From Bacillota bacterium (GTDB lineage: Bacteria; Bacillota; Clostridia; Peptostreptococcales; Anaerovoracaceae), in the NCBI GenBank assembly GCA_022793795.1, contig JAAWDM010000013.1, forward strand, positions 1 through 64,000: 64,000 nucleotides of DNA. The letters run 5' to 3'. The notes beneath the pieces were generated by a model. That model did not search any database, was not told the DNA's origin, and saw only the letters and a program-made list of their open reading frames with translations. The position numbers and the translations under genes were made by a program. The stretch's first letter is position 1, and every line of letters starts with the position of its first letter. Positions 41,204 through 48,928 of the stretch are shown here, one piece after another.

Positions 41204-42145
41204 ATTATCAGAGATTATGTAATCAAGCGAATCCTTCTGGGGATGCTTCTCGTCATCTGTGTATCTTTCCTGGTGTTCTGTCTCATGTACATGATGCCGG
41301 GCGATCCTGTTGACATGATAGTAGACCGTAAGGTTTCAGCAGAAAAGAAAGCGGAAATAGCCCATGAGCTTGGGTATGATTTACCGTTCTTTACCCAGTA
41401 CAAGAACTGGGTAGTCGATATACTTCACGGAGATTTCGGCACGTCAGTCAGATATAAGAGTCCGGTATCGGAACTGATGTCTGCAAGAATTCCATATAGC
41501 CTTAAGCTGTGCGGATGGTCGCTAATCTTTGAATTGGTTTTGGCGTTGCCGCTGGGTCTTCTGTGCGCCATGAAAAAGGATGGGTTCTTTGACCGATTTA
41601 CAGTCAATTTTTCCCTCTTCCTGACAGCGGTACCGGCTTTCTGGCTAGGCGCATTGTTCATACTGCTCTTTGCAGTAAAGCTGAATTGGCTGCCGATCAG
41701 CGGATATCAGAATTTGGAGAACTATATCATGCCGATTGCGGTAACGGTGCTTTCCGGCATGGGAGGTACCCTGCGTATTACCAAGACGGAAGTTTTGGAA
41801 GTATTTAATGAAAAATATGTGACTACAGCTTATGCCAAAGGTCTTCCTAAAAGAACCGTCATGATTAAGCATGTACTTAGAAATGCGCTGATTCTGGTTA
41901 CAACCCTGGTATTCATGTCTATTCCTTGGCTGATCTCCGGTGCGGTTGTCATCGAAAAGATTTTTGGTCTGCCGGGCATGGGCAATCTGTTGCTCAATTC
42001 CATTATCGTGCAGGATATGCCGGTAGTACAGGCGGTATTGCTGCTGATTGCGATTCTGACCGTAATCTGTAATCTGCTCAGCGATGTCATCATGGGAATT
42101 CTGGATCCTAGAATTAGATTATCCCTGACCGGAGGTGACAATTAA
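41204..42145 (+). CDS. oligopeptide/dipeptide ABC transporter permease (DppB/OppB type), probable non-AUG start
   Basis: This is a permease of the rightward peptide importer, with six hydrophobic segments and the loop TTAYAKGLPKRTVMIKHVLRNALILV. The normal N-terminus would be RDYVIKRILLGMLLVICVSFL, which lies upstream of the first ATG (41243). In that upstream frame, which opens after a TAG at 41183, there is no ATG, GTG or TTG. GGGAG at 41194-41198 is well placed for ATT at 41204 or ATC at 41207, so I place the start at 41204 (313 residues). If 41243 is used instead, the first helix is shortened and has no ribosome-binding site. An error in the sequence is another possibility. Confidence 0.8.
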   Translation: MIRDYVIKRILLGMLLVICVSFLVFCLMYMMPGDPVDMIVDRKVSAEKKAEIAHELGYDLPFFTQYKNWVVDILHGDFGTSVRYKSPVSELMSARIPYSLKLCGWSLIFELVLALPLGLLCAMKKDGFFDRFTVNFSLFLTAVPAFWLGALFILLFAVKLNWLPISGYQNLENYIMPIAVTVLSGMGGTLRITKTEVLEVFNEKYVTTAYAKGLPKRTVMIKHVLRNALILVTTLVFMSIPWLISGAVVIEKIFGLPGMGNLLLNSIIVQDMPVVQAVLLLIAILTVICNLLSDVIMGILDPRIRLSLTGGDN

Positions 42146-42994
42146 GTGAATAAGAACAAAGTAAAAGAAACGCTTAACGAGTGTAGAAAAAATGCAAATT
42201 TTATGGTCGGTTTTGTCATCCTGCTCAGCGTTGTTCTAGTAGCAGTCTTTGCCGATGTCATAGCGCCGTATGGCGTCAATGAGATGCATGTAGGAGGTAA
42301 ATATGATCCGCCTAGTGCAAATTGCTGGTTTGGTACTGACGAACTGGGAAGAGATTTGTTTTCCAGAGTGGTATATGGCTCTCGCTTGGCTCTTTGGGTA
42401 GCCTTTTTGGGCGGCAGTATTCAACTGGTTATCGGTGTGGTTGTAGGCCTTGCCTGTGGTTTCTTTGGAAAATGGGTAGACAGGGTCTTATCCTTTATGA
42501 CAGACTTGACCTGGTGTATCCCAGGAACCATTTTGGCTTTAGCAGTAGTAACTTTGATTGGTAAAGGACTTACCAATACCATTATCGCCATTTCCCTGGT
42601 GGCCTGGGCCAGCTATGCCCGTACAGTAAGAGCTAAGACCTTGTCGCTGAAGAGCATGGCATTCGTGGAAACGGGAAAGGCTTTTGGTGAATCCAATGCA
42701 TCGCTGATGTTCCGATATATTTTACCAAACGTTGTTCCATCCCTGATTGTACTGGTATCCCTCAATCTGCCGGGAACCATTCTGTCGACCACCACCCTGT
42801 CCTTCTTGGGTTTGGGTTCGCAGCCGCCGTCGCCAGACTGGGGACTTGCCATCTCTAATGGTATTGATTCCATTAACAGAGCGCCATGGATGAGTATTTT
42901 CCCGGGCCTTGCTCTTGTATATACCACCTTTGGTTTCAACCTGCTGGGCGAAGGTCTTCGTGACCTGTTAGATCCGCACATGAAGTCGCAGTAG
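42146..42994 (+). CDS. oligopeptide/dipeptide ABC transporter permease (DppC/OppC type)
   Basis: This is the second permease of the rightward peptide importer. The 282-residue protein starts with GTG, one base after the previous stop, with GGAGGTG upstream. It has GTDELGRDLFSRVVYGSRLAL, the ATPase-contact loop VETGKAFGESNASLMFRYILPN, and FLGLGSQPPSPDWGLAIS, all characteristic of the family. Confidence 0.93.
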   Translation: MNKNKVKETLNECRKNANFMVGFVILLSVVLVAVFADVIAPYGVNEMHVGGKYDPPSANCWFGTDELGRDLFSRVVYGSRLALWVAFLGGSIQLVIGVVVGLACGFFGKWVDRVLSFMTDLTWCIPGTILALAVVTLIGKGLTNTIIAISLVAWASYARTVRAKTLSLKSMAFVETGKAFGESNASLMFRYILPNVVPSLIVLVSLNLPGTILSTTTLSFLGLGSQPPSPDWGLAISNGIDSINRAPWMSIFPGLALVYTTFGFNLLGEGLRDLLDPHMKSQ

Positions 42995-43007
42995 AAAGGA
43001 GCATATC

Positions 43008-43982
43008 ATGAGTGAAGAATTATTGAGATTAAATCACCTGTCCATAGATTATAAGGTCAAGGACGGCTACCTTTCTGCAGTAAACGATGTAAACTGTGTC
43101 ATCAATAAAGGCGAAGTGTTTGCCATTGTCGGCGAATCCGGCTGTGGTAAATCCACTGTAGCTCACAGCATCATGAATCTATTGCCAGGCGGAAATGAGG
43201 AGATGCATGGGGAGATTTTGTTTAAGGGCAAAGATCTTAGAACATGCAGCCAGAAGGAGATGGAGGCAATCAGAGGTAAGGAAATCGGTATGATTTTCCA
43301 GAACCCTTTGGACTCCCTTAATCCTGTATACACCGTAGGCGATCAGATGGCTGAAGCCATTCTGCTGGATAAGGTAGATAAGACAGAAGCTTGGAACAGA
43401 GTATTGAAGTTGTTTAAGGATGTAAAGATGCCGGATGCAGAGGAAAGAATAAAGAGTTTTCCTCATGAACTGTCTGGTGGTATGCGTCAGCGTGTCATGA
43501 TTGCCATGATGCTTTCCCGGAATCCAGAGCTTCTGATTGCAGACGAGCCGACTACGGCGCTGGATGTAACCATAGAGGCGCAGATTTTGGAAATCATGAA
43601 GGAATTGAAAAAAACCTTCAATACAGCCATCATGCTGATTACTCATAACTTTGGGTTGGTAGCTGAAATTGCAGACCGTATCGGTATCATGTACGCCGGT
43701 GAAATGATTGAAAGCGCCAGCGTTTATGAAATCTTTGAAAATCCAAAGCATCCATATACAAAACTGTTGATGGCGGCCTTGCCGAGAAATACCAAGGCAG
43801 AGGGCAGACTTCAGACCATTGATGGTTCCGTTCCTCGAATTACAGAGAAGAAACCAGAGTGCCGATTCGCCAACCGTTGTCCATATGCAATGGAAAAATG
43901 CTTTAATGAAGACCCTGAAACGGTATATGTATCAGAAGATCACTTTTGCCGCTGTCATCTGATCGGAAAGGAAGAAAAGTAA
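43008..43982 (+). CDS. oligopeptide/dipeptide ABC transporter ATP-binding protein (DppD/OppD type)
   Basis: This is an ATPase of the rightward peptide importer. The 324-residue protein has Walker A GESGCGKST, signature LSGGMRQRVMIAMML, Walker B LLIADEPTTALD and the C-terminal Cys motif CRFANRCPYAMEKC. AAAGGAG precedes the ATG, which is 13 bp after the permease gene. The tail and signature are those of peptide rather than sugar importers. Confidence 0.93.
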   Translation: MSEELLRLNHLSIDYKVKDGYLSAVNDVNCVINKGEVFAIVGESGCGKSTVAHSIMNLLPGGNEEMHGEILFKGKDLRTCSQKEMEAIRGKEIGMIFQNPLDSLNPVYTVGDQMAEAILLDKVDKTEAWNRVLKLFKDVKMPDAEERIKSFPHELSGGMRQRVMIAMMLSRNPELLIADEPTTALDVTIEAQILEIMKELKKTFNTAIMLITHNFGLVAEIADRIGIMYAGEMIESASVYEIFENPKHPYTKLLMAALPRNTKAEGRLQTIDGSVPRITEKKPECRFANRCPYAMEKCFNEDPETVYVSEDHFCRCHLIGKEEK

Positions 43983-43983
43983 C

Positions 43984-44961
43984 ATGGAACAAAAAGTGAT
44001 GATAAAGCTGGATGGCCTGAAAAAATACTTTTCGATCGAAAAGGGCCTGATAAAAAAGACAACCACTTACGTAAAAGCGGTAGATGATATTAGCCTGACC
44101 ATCAATCAGGGTGAAATTGTCGGCCTGGTAGGTGAGTCGGGAAGCGGAAAGACGACTTTGGCCAGAGTCATTCTCAATTTGACGAAAAAGACAGACGGTC
44201 AGATTGTAATTGATGATATGGATTTAGCCGACATTTCCAGCGCTGAAATGAAGAAGCTCCGTAGCGAGGTGGCAGTAGTATTCCAGGATCCGGCTTCTAA
44301 TTTGAATCCGAGACAGACAGTGGAAAGTTCCATCATGCGCCCGATGATTATTCACGGTGTTCCTAAAGCAGAGGCTAAAAAGAAGGCCAAAGAGGTGTTG
44401 GATATGGTTAAGATGGACCAACGCTATCTGGACAGCTATCCTCACCAGCTTTCCGGAGGTCAACTGCAGAGAATTGCTATTGCAAGAGCTCTGGCATTGA
44501 ATCCTAAGATTATGGTTTTAGATGAGCCTACCAGCGCCCTAGACGTATCCGTACAGGCACAGATTTTAAATTTGCTTTTAGACCTGCAGGAAGAGTTGGG
44601 ATTGACTTACCTGGTCATCACCCATGATCTGAATGTTATCAAATATATCAGCGATAAGATCGCTGTCATGTACCTGGGCCGGCTTGTGGAGTTTGGACCG
44701 ACAAAGGAGATTGCAGAACACGCTAAACATCCATATACCAGAGGTCTTTTGGACGCTGCGCCGATTCTGGACCCGCATCTTCGGGATAGAGAGAAGCAGA
44801 TTATGAAGGGCGATCCAGGCAGTTTAATCAATGTAGGTGCAGGCTGCAGATTTGCAGATAGATGTCCATATGCCGACGAGCAGTGCAAAAACCAGATGCC
44901 TGACGACGTTATGGTAGCGCCTGGTCATCAGGTTTCCTGCTTCCATCCAATGGAGGATTAG
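43984..44961 (+). CDS. oligopeptide/dipeptide ABC transporter ATP-binding protein (DppF/OppF type)
   Basis: This is the second ATPase of the rightward importer. The 325-residue protein has Walker A GESGSGKTT, signature LSGGQLQRIAIARAL, Walker B IMVLDEPTSALD and the tail CRFADRCPYADEQC. It starts one base after the stop of its partner ATPase. It differs clearly from the leftward copy at 31365, so the two operons are not a recent duplication. Confidence 0.93.
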   Translation: MEQKVMIKLDGLKKYFSIEKGLIKKTTTYVKAVDDISLTINQGEIVGLVGESGSGKTTLARVILNLTKKTDGQIVIDDMDLADISSAEMKKLRSEVAVVFQDPASNLNPRQTVESSIMRPMIIHGVPKAEAKKKAKEVLDMVKMDQRYLDSYPHQLSGGQLQRIAIARALALNPKIMVLDEPTSALDVSVQAQILNLLLDLQEELGLTYLVITHDLNVIKYISDKIAVMYLGRLVEFGPTKEIAEHAKHPYTRGLLDAAPILDPHLRDREKQIMKGDPGSLINVGAGCRFADRCPYADEQCKNQMPDDVMVAPGHQVSCFHPMED

Positions 44962-45052
44962 GAATACCGGCCTACGGGTTATAAAATATGATTGTAACGC
45001 ATGTTTACAATAGATGTTTATTTTTCGGCTTTAAAGTTGAAGGAGGAAGAAA

Positions 45053-46633
45053 ATGAAAAAGAAATTATTAGCAGTATGTCTGATCTTTGCTATGATCTTC
45101 ACCATGGCTGCTTGCGGCAGCAATGATGATGGAGATAAGCCAACTGGCGATGATCAGACTGCAAAGACTAATCTAACCATCATCGATGGAGAGTGGTATG
45201 GATTGGATGCATTCCAGCTTGATGAGACTGCTGGTGCAGGCGGGCTGGTTGCCAGCGCTCCATTCCAGTGGAATCCAGAGACCAACGAACTGGAAGACAA
45301 CGTTTGTACCGATTGGGCTGTCAGCGAAGACGGTAAGACTGCAACCTTTAATGTACCAGAGGGTATGAAATACTCCACTGGCGAACAGGTTGAACCTGAG
45401 GACGTAGTTGCTTCCATCCAGCATGGTCTGGAAGTAAGCCCTTATGCTGATGGTTATTCCAACATTGAGTCCATGGATATTGATGGTAGACAGGTAACTC
45501 TGCATCTGTCCCAGTACAGATCTGACATGAACTACTACCTATGTGCAGGATTCGTAATCATCATCGATAAGGATGAACTGGACAACATGAGCAACGATGA
45601 GTTGATGTGGGGATGCCATCCATACGGAATGTATGCATTGGCTGAAGAAAACGGCTATGTATCCGGTTCTGAAGTAAACCTGGTAAGAAACGATGGCTTT
45701 GTTTGTGCAAATCCACTGGTAGAAAACAAGGGACCTGGACATTTCGAGACTGTAAAGGTTCGTTTCAATGTGGAAGAATTCACACAGACTGAGGAATTGA
45801 AGAACGGCGATGTAGATCTGATCATGAGTCTGGAAAGCGACCAGTATCTGGAACTGCAGGACGACGTTAGCATCTCCTTGCTGAACACTACTTATCCAAA
45901 CATCACTTATTTTGAAATGAACACGGATTCCCCTGTATTCTCCGATATCAATGTTCGTAAAGCTCTGGCTATGTCCATCGATAGAGACAGTCTGACAGAG
46001 ATTGCAGAAGGTCTGGTTGCACCAGCTTACTCCATGATTTACGATTCCGTACAGAACTTCTCACAGGAAGCAAAGGATTATTTTGAAAAGAACCTGTCCA
46101 ACAATAAGGAAGAGGCTATGAAGCTTCTGGACGAAGCAGGTTGGAAAGACAGCGACGGCGACGGTATCCGTGAAAAAGACGGCGAAAAGTTATCCTTCAC
46201 ATGGTATGCTTGGACTGACGATACAACTTTGGCACAGGCTATGGCTACACAGTTGTTAGAGGTTGGTTTCGAGATGAATATTGAAGCCATCGACTGGAAC
46301 TATGTATATGAAAATATTAACAGCGACGACTATGACGCAGGTATCGAGTGGCTGTCCTGGGCAGAACCTATTCTGGTATTCCAGTGCTGCTACTATGACC
46401 AGAATGCACCTGGAAATACTGACGAATATAATGCTCTGGTAGAAAAGGCTGCAACCACGGTTGATCCTGACGAAAGAACGGAATTAGTTGAAGAATTGCA
46501 GATGCATCTATTTGAAAACGTGAACATGATTCCTATGTATGCCCAGTTAAGCTTCACCGCCTCCAAGGCTGGTTTGAAGGGTTGTAACGTATTGGGAGAC
46601 GGTACTATGCCGCTGAACGACCTGGCATACTAA
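45053..46633 (+). CDS. peptide ABC transporter substrate-binding lipoprotein (family 5)
   Basis: This lipoprotein supplies substrate to the rightward importer. The 526-residue protein has a signal MKKKLLAVCLIFAMIFTMAAC, with the lipobox Cys at residue 21. The family 5 fold has FNVPEGMKYSTGEQVEPEDVVASIQHG and VRKALAMSIDRDSLTEIAEGL. The site AAGGAGGAAG is strong. In the 91-bp gap before it, ATTGTAA and TTACAAT (44991-45011) form a small dyad. It is last in its operon here, whereas in the leftward operon the binding protein is first. Confidence 0.92.
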   Translation: MKKKLLAVCLIFAMIFTMAACGSNDDGDKPTGDDQTAKTNLTIIDGEWYGLDAFQLDETAGAGGLVASAPFQWNPETNELEDNVCTDWAVSEDGKTATFNVPEGMKYSTGEQVEPEDVVASIQHGLEVSPYADGYSNIESMDIDGRQVTLHLSQYRSDMNYYLCAGFVIIIDKDELDNMSNDELMWGCHPYGMYALAEENGYVSGSEVNLVRNDGFVCANPLVENKGPGHFETVKVRFNVEEFTQTEELKNGDVDLIMSLESDQYLELQDDVSISLLNTTYPNITYFEMNTDSPVFSDINVRKALAMSIDRDSLTEIAEGLVAPAYSMIYDSVQNFSQEAKDYFEKNLSNNKEEAMKLLDEAGWKDSDGDGIREKDGEKLSFTWYAWTDDTTLAQAMATQLLEVGFEMNIEAIDWNYVYENINSDDYDAGIEWLSWAEPILVFQCCYYDQNAPGNTDEYNALVEKAATTVDPDERTELVEELQMHLFENVNMIPMYAQLSFTASKAGLKGCNVLGDGTMPLNDLAY

Positions 46634-46717
46634 TCTGCTTAGAATTTCTTTCATCAAGAAGAGTTTGGGCGAAGTTTTCTTCGAAAGAGCTTTTAAGTAA
46701 GATCGAAACATGAAGAT

Positions 46718-46749
46718 TTACCCCTGCCTCATCTTTAGGCGGGGGTAAT
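46718..46749 (+). terminator. hairpin after the second binding-protein gene
   Basis: TTACCCCTGCC (46718-46728) pairs with GGCGGGGGTAA (46738-46748), with one G-T pair and a 9-base loop. Only a short T-rich tract follows, so termination may be partial and allow reading into the carboxypeptidase gene at 46777. Confidence 0.6.
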
Positions 46750-46776
46750 TTATGAAAGCAGAAAAGGACAGAGAGG

Positions 46777-47727
46777 GTGGGAAGGATTTATACGAATAAG
46801 TTAAAGGCAGGCAGTTGTGTCGGCCTGATTGCACCAAGTTCTCCAGTTTCCGAGGCGCGAGTGCAGCAGTGTATTACCACCATGAGAAACATGGGCTTCC
46901 GTCTCAAATGTGCTGACAATCTGTCTGCTTCTAAAGGCGGCTATATGGCAGGCGATGAAAAACGCCGCGCTGAATGGATTCATCGGATGTTTGAGGACCC
47001 AGAGGTGGATGCCATCTTTTGTATTCGCGGCGGCGGCGGCGCTAGTCGAATTATGGAATATATCGATGTGGATGTTATCAAAAAGAATAAGAAGATATTT
47101 GTTGGATATAGTGATATTACCAACCTCCATTTATTGTTTAACCAGAAATGCGACTTAGTGACTTTCCACGGGCCAATGGTCTCGCCTAATATTGTAGACC
47201 ACTTTGATAAAGACAGTAGGGTCATGATGTATGAGGCCCTAGTCACAGATAATGAATACATCTATAAGGCGCCGAAAGGGATGCCGTTGATGGTTGGACG
47301 AAGAGGACAAGGAAAAGGAAACCTAGTAGGTGGAAATCTGGAGGTGCTATGTGCATCGCTAGGAACCCCTTATGAGGTGGAGACTGACGGCAAGATTCTG
47401 TTTTTGGAAGAGGATGCTGAATTCCTAGGAAAAGTGGATCGCCATATATTTCAGCTACGAAATGCAGGGAAGCTGGACCACGTGGTAGGCATTATGCTAG
47501 GACAATTTGAGGGCTGCAAACAGATCGACGAAAGTTACGGGATTTTGGAAATTGTGCTGGATGCAGTCAAAAATCCGTCGGTACCGATTTTGTATAACAT
47601 TCAGTCAGGCCATCGCTTTCCTATGATTACGCTTCCCATGGGTGCAAGCTGTGAGATGGATACCGATGTGCCGATGATTCGATTTCATATAGAAGAAGCG
47701 GAAGCAGCAGTTTCCGTGACCAAATAA
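46777..47727 (+). CDS. LD-carboxypeptidase family protein (S66, LdcA/MccF type)
   Basis: S66 peptidases remove the terminal D-Ala from muropeptide tetrapeptides, or inactivate microcin-like nucleotide peptides. The 316-residue protein has KLKAGSCVGLIAPSSPVSEAR at the N-terminus. The nucleophile elbow region is FCIRGGGGASRIMEYIDVD, followed by VGYSDITNLHLLFN. The C-terminal part has GGNLEVLCASLGTPYE, LFLEEDAE and SGHRFPMITLPMG, which carries the late His of the triad. There is no signal peptide, so it acts in the cytoplasm. The start is probably GTG at 46777 with AAAAGGA 9 bp upstream. Position behind the peptide operon suggests it processes imported wall peptides. Confidence 0.88.
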   Translation: MGRIYTNKLKAGSCVGLIAPSSPVSEARVQQCITTMRNMGFRLKCADNLSASKGGYMAGDEKRRAEWIHRMFEDPEVDAIFCIRGGGGASRIMEYIDVDVIKKNKKIFVGYSDITNLHLLFNQKCDLVTFHGPMVSPNIVDHFDKDSRVMMYEALVTDNEYIYKAPKGMPLMVGRRGQGKGNLVGGNLEVLCASLGTPYEVETDGKILFLEEDAEFLGKVDRHIFQLRNAGKLDHVVGIMLGQFEGCKQIDESYGILEIVLDAVKNPSVPILYNIQSGHRFPMITLPMGASCEMDTDVPMIRFHIEEAEAAVSVTK

Positions 47728-47799
47728 GACAGTCCGAAGGGAGGGCTGTTTTATTTTGGAAAGAACGTCCTAAGGACCTGACCGTGTATGGGTCAAATA

Positions 47800-47828
47800 T
47801 TGACGGAATGAAGGATACTGGATATAAT
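47800..47828 (+). promoter_or_regulatory. vegetative promoter of the DtxR-type gene
   Basis: TTGACG (47800-47805) and TATAAT (47823-47828) are 17 bp apart, close to consensus. The start of translation at 47868 follows 40 bp later. Confidence 0.78.
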
Positions 47829-47867
47829 GGAAGACAAGAAGAGATACAAGGGACAGGAGGCAGTAAA

Positions 47868-48242
47868 ATGTTTCACAAGGGTGAATCAGTGGAGGACTAT
47901 TTAGAGACGATTTTAATTTTAAGCAAAACTATACCAGTCGTCCGCTCCATCGATATTGTGCGGGAGTCAGGCTATACGAAACCCAGCGTCAGTATTGCCA
48001 TGAAGAACCTTCGGCAGAAGGAATACATCACCATGGATGAGGATGGCTATATTAAATTGACTGCCATGGGAAAGACGTTGGCAGAGAAAGTGTACGAGCG
48101 ACATACAGTGTTGACGGCTCTTTTAACTGCACTGGGGGTGGATGAAAAGGTGGCGGGAGAGGATGCATGTAAAATAGAGCATGTTATCAGTCAGGAAACC
48201 TTTGAGGCGCTGAAAAAACATATGGAAACCTATGGAAAATAA
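47868..48242 (+). CDS. DtxR/MntR-type metal-dependent transcriptional regulator
   Basis: The 124-residue protein has the DtxR winged helix: MFHKGESVEDYLETILILSK, then VRSIDIVRESGYTKPSVSIAMKNLRQKEYITMDEDGYIKLT. The metal and dimer domain has ERHTVLTALLTALGVDEKVAGEDACKIEHVIS, with the His, Cys and Glu positions that bind metal in this family. It lacks the C-terminal SH3-like domain, as MntR does. The ATG at 47868 follows ACAGGAGG and comes after the promoter's -10 box, so an in-frame start at 47784 is excluded. The feo genes directly downstream carry two DtxR-type boxes, which makes Fe(II)-dependent repression of feo the likely role. Confidence 0.9.
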   Translation: MFHKGESVEDYLETILILSKTIPVVRSIDIVRESGYTKPSVSIAMKNLRQKEYITMDEDGYIKLTAMGKTLAEKVYERHTVLTALLTALGVDEKVAGEDACKIEHVISQETFEALKKHMETYGK

Positions 48243-48282
48243 GAGATGAGACATAAATCTGTAAAAAATTTTCCAAAATTGC

Positions 48283-48340
48283 TTGACAAATGGGTTATAG
48301 TATACTAACATATATCAAGAGGTTAGTTAAATATAACTAA
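48283..48340 (+). promoter_or_regulatory. feo promoter with DtxR-type operator
   Basis: TTGACA (48283-48288) and TAACAT (48306-48311) are 17 bp apart. Just downstream, TTAGTTAAATATAACTAA (48323-48340) is an inverted repeat of TTAGTTA and resembles the TTAGGTTAG-type DtxR/IdeR box. A bound regulator would cover the transcription start. Confidence 0.68.
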
Positions 48341-48377
48341 AGTTTAAACTGACTAACACCGAAAGGAGGGGAATGTG

Positions 48378-48587
48378 ATGCCCTTAACGATGGCGCCGGC
48401 AGGTGAAACACGGCGGATTATACGCGTAGGCGGGAATCAGGATGTGAGACGGCATTTGGAAAACCTGGGCTTTGTGGCAGGGAGTAATATTACATTGATT
48501 TCCCAGATAAGCGGTAATGTGATTGTAAATGTAAAGGAGTCAAGAGTTGCTATCAGTAAAGAGATGGCAAATAAAATAGTAGTTTAG
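48378..48587 (+). CDS. feoA: ferrous iron transport protein A, first copy
   Basis: FeoA is a small cytoplasmic SH3-like protein needed for Fe(II) uptake through FeoB. The 69-residue protein has ETRRIIRVGGNQDVRRHLENLGFVAGSNITLISQISGNVIVNVKESRVAISKEMANKIVV cut into the usual five strands, of which LENLGFVAGSNI is the clearest landmark. The ATG at 48378 is 6 bp after GGAGGGG; a GTG one codon earlier is possible. Ten base pairs separate it from the second feoA. Confidence 0.9.
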   Translation: MPLTMAPAGETRRIIRVGGNQDVRRHLENLGFVAGSNITLISQISGNVIVNVKESRVAISKEMANKIVV

Positions 48588-48596
48588 GAGGTAGAG

Positions 48597-48821
48597 ATGA
48601 TGAGAACCTTAAAGGAGGTCAAAATCGGCGATACAGCAGTGGTGTCAAAAATTCATGGCGATGGACCGGTGAAACGTCGGATTATGGATATGGGTATTAC
48701 CAAAGGGACATCAATCATGGTCAGAAAAGTAGCGCCCCTGGGCGACCCTATGGAGTTGTCGGTAAGAGGTTATGAACTATCTATCAGAAAAGCGGACGCC
48801 GAAATGATTGAAGTGGTATAG
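48597..48821 (+). CDS. feoA: ferrous iron transport protein A, second copy
   Basis: The 74-residue protein is a second FeoA domain. It has TLKEVKIGDTAVVSKIHG, VKRRIMDMGITKGTSIMV and PLGDPMELSVRGYELSIRK, the fuller FeoA signature. Two consecutive feoA genes before feoB are common in Clostridia. The start is ATGATG with GGAGGTAGAG upstream. An extra operator and 107 bp separate it from feoB. Confidence 0.94.
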   Translation: MMRTLKEVKIGDTAVVSKIHGDGPVKRRIMDMGITKGTSIMVRKVAPLGDPMELSVRGYELSIRKADAEMIEVV

Positions 48822-48865
48822 AAGTCAATAGATTGCAGAGGGAGTGTATTTTTTTTACAGAATGG

Positions 48866-48883
48866 TTAGTTGATGCTAACTAG
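48866..48883 (+). promoter_or_regulatory. second DtxR-type operator, before feoB
   Basis: TTAGTTGATGCTAACTAG has arms TTAGTT and (T)AACTA(G), close to the box at 48323-48340. It lies between the second feoA and feoB, so feoB may have its own metal-controlled start. I do not see a clear promoter next to it. Confidence 0.6.
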
Positions 48884-48928
48884 AAAAGGATGAAAAAGAA
48901 TAAGAAGTAGAAGAGGAGGAACTATACA

